Source: Halogranum gelatinilyticum (GTDB lineage Archaea > Halobacteriota > Halobacteria > Halobacteriales > Haloferacaceae). From it: a stretch of 64,000 nt of DNA. A model generated the notes under the pieces. The model was not told where the DNA came from and searched no databases. It saw nothing but the letters and a program-made list of their open reading frames with translations. This document shows, in pieces, positions 62,566 to 64,000 of the stretch. The stretch's first letter is position 1. Each line of letters opens with the position of its first letter. A program made the position numbers and the translations under genes. The stretch covers positions 558,001 through 622,000 of the forward strand of contig NZ_FNHL01000002.1 of assembly GCF_900103715.1 (NCBI RefSeq), written 5' to 3'.

Positions 62566-64000
62566 ATGAAACGGGTCTTCGTGGCACTCCTGGTTCTCCT
62601 CTCCGTGACGACCGTCGCCGGTGCGGTCCCCGACGCTCGCCTGACGGTCTCAGACGTCACCGTCGCACCCGAGGCCCCGCTCGTCGACGAGCGGTTCACC
62701 GTCACCGCGACCGTCCAGAACTCCGCGGGCAGTGCCTCCGCCGTCGACGTCGACCGCGTGGTCCTCCGCGGTCCGGACGGCCAACTCGACACGGCCGAGA
62801 ACGTCGGCGCGCTCTCTGCGGGCGACTCGGTCACGGTCCCGCTGACGGCTCGGTTCGACACTCCCGGCGTCAGAACGCTCGAACTGCTCGTCGTCGGCAG
62901 CGACGAGAACAACAACGACGTGCGTATCACCCGGCCCGTCCCCGTCGCCGTCGAGCGCGCGGCCCCGCAGATCGAACTCGACGTAGCCGACCCCGCCGTC
63001 GACGCGGAGACACAGGTGCAGCTCACCGTCTCGAACCCCGCGAAGACGCCCGTCAGGAACCTCGTGGCGACGTTCACCGACGAGGGGAGCCTCGGCGAGC
63101 CGGTCGTCGGCCGCGCGACGGTCCCGCTGCTCGATGCGGGCGAGACGACGACGCTCAACCTCACGACCGTCCCCACCGCCGCCGGGCTTCGCGAAGTCGG
63201 CGTCAGCCTCGACTACACCACCGACGCCGGGACGGAGAACACGACTACCTTCGCGCGGAGCGTCCGGGTCGACCGCTACGTCGCCGACGCTGGCATCGAA
63301 ATCCGGCCGTACGTCCCCGAGACCGACAGCGGGGAGGCGAACGTCGGCGACCTCCAGGGACTCTTGACCGGCGGTGGCGGCATCGGCGGCGGCGTCGGTG
63401 GCGGCGTCACCGAAGGCAGCCAAGACGGCCAGAGCGGCCAGGCCGACCCGAGCCGTATCGAAGTGGTCGTGACCAACTTCGGAAGCGTCCCGCTCGACGA
63501 CGTCGTCGTCGCCCCGTCGGCGGGCAACACGAGCCTCCCCCGGCAGTCGATTTCGGGTCCGATCCTCCCCGGTGAGGAGGCGACGGCCGTCGTCGACCTC
63601 CGGGATATCCGTACGACCGAACAGGTGACCGTCGGCGTCAGCTACACGGCCGGCGTCCGCACCGAGCGGTCGGAGACAACCTACACCTACCGCCCCGAGG
63701 TCGGCGACATCCGCATCACCGACGTCGATCTCGTGCGCGACGACGACGGCGTCGTCACGGTCTCGGCCAACGCGGTCAACGTCGGCCGCGCGGAAGTGAC
63801 GGGTCTCGTCGTCGAGGTCGTCGACACCGACGGCGTCGAGCCGAGATATCCACAGCGTGACTACTTCGTCGGCACTGTCGGCGGCAGCGACTTCGCCCCC
63901 TTCGACCTCACTGCCACGGTCAATTCGACCGCCGAGACCGTCCCGGTCCGCGTGACGTACCAGGTCGACGGCGTGCCGTACGACCGCGTCTACGACCTGC
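62566..64000 (+). CDS. Secreted CARDB-type protein, cut by the window end
   Basis: At least 478 codons from ATG 62566. Signal peptide MKRVFVALLVLLSVTTVAG (cleavage about residue 20). Three or more CARDB/S-layer-like beta domains: PDARLTVSDVTVAPEAPLVD (about 22-125), APQIELDVADPAVDAETQVQ (about 127-240), a Gly-rich linker (about 265-290, GGGGIGGGVGG) and further domains with GDIRITDVDLVRDDDG. This is the architecture of COG1361-type haloarchaeal secreted proteins often found before MacB-like ABC transporter genes; whether such genes follow is outside the window. The stop is not seen. Confidence 0.8.
   Translation, partial: MKRVFVALLVLLSVTTVAGAVPDARLTVSDVTVAPEAPLVDERFTVTATVQNSAGSASAVDVDRVVLRGPDGQLDTAENVGALSAGDSVTVPLTARFDTPGVRTLELLVVGSDENNNDVRITRPVPVAVERAAPQIELDVADPAVDAETQVQLTVSNPAKTPVRNLVATFTDEGSLGEPVVGRATVPLLDAGETTTLNLTTVPTAAGLREVGVSLDYTTDAGTENTTTFARSVRVDRYVADAGIEIRPYVPETDSGEANVGDLQGLLTGGGGIGGGVGGGVTEGSQDGQSGQADPSRIEVVVTNFGSVPLDDVVVAPSAGNTSLPRQSISGPILPGEEATAVVDLRDIRTTEQVTVGVSYTAGVRTERSETTYTYRPEVGDIRITDVDLVRDDDGVVTVSANAVNVGRAEVTGLVVEVVDTDGVEPRYPQRDYFVGTVGGSDFAPFDLTATVNSTAETVPVRVTYQVDGVPYDRVYDL

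Overview
The window is high-GC haloarchaeal chromosome (halophilic archaeon, class Halobacteria). The evidence is protein-level: strongly acidic proteins, Tat lipoprotein signals (twin Arg followed by a lipobox), archaeosine genes (arcS, tgtA), trmY, a SAMP3-like ubiquitin-fold protein, haloarchaeal sensor kinases, and ATGA/GTGA stop-start overlaps in operons. The exact genus cannot be told from the sequence.

Layout. 0-5 kb: a partial MBL-fold hydrolase diverges from a metal ABC transporter operon (substrate-binding lipoprotein, ATPase, permease) behind a DtxR/SirR-type palindrome, then a PAS histidine kinase. 5-9.6 kb: a cold-shock protein, a zinc-ribbon protein, a membrane spermidine-synthase-like protein and a Tat lipoprotein with beta-helix character. 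9.8-13.8 kb: a DNA-modification block with a zinc-ribbon amino-methyltransferase convergent with a HaeII-type restriction endonuclease and its coupled cytosine methyltransferase. 14-24 kb: tandem paralogous lipoproteins, VanZ, an aldehyde:ferredoxin oxidoreductase, a vanadium-haloperoxidase homologue, AzlCD and an S9 peptidase.

24.2-37.5 kb is the most unusual part. Four large secreted proteins (1464, 1282, 479 and 1060 aa) are encoded head to tail on the minus strand. They combine cohesin-like domains, dockerins, malectin carbohydrate-binding domains, CARDB and PKD modules and a glucose/sorbosone-dehydrogenase-type propeller. I read this as a haloarchaeal cohesin-dockerin (cellulosome-like) extracellular assembly. 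Two members carry both module types, and the cohesin-only member ends in an unrecognised repeated helical domain. About 590 bp of non-coding DNA upstream holds TATA-like sequence and a 17-bp palindrome flanked by direct repeats.

38-55 kb is mostly housekeeping and accessory: a SAMP3 operon, a surface protein, archaeosine synthase with an MFS carrier, flavin-reductase-fold and membrane proteins, a sensor kinase lacking the receiver Asp, archaeosine tRNA transglycosylase, an alpha/beta hydrolase bracketed by 106-bp inverted repeats, a CPBP protease, NUDIX, an ASST-like propeller, UbiA, and a single lycopene-cyclase half-domain. 55-60 kb is a fructan/sucrose locus: GH32 with an amidotransferase-like N-terminal domain, and GH68. 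60-64 kb has an epoxide-hydrolase-like enzyme, a hypothetical protein, tRNA-Pro(CGG) with its 3' end duplicated 172 bp away (att-like scar), trmY, and the start of a secreted CARDB-type protein cut by the window edge.
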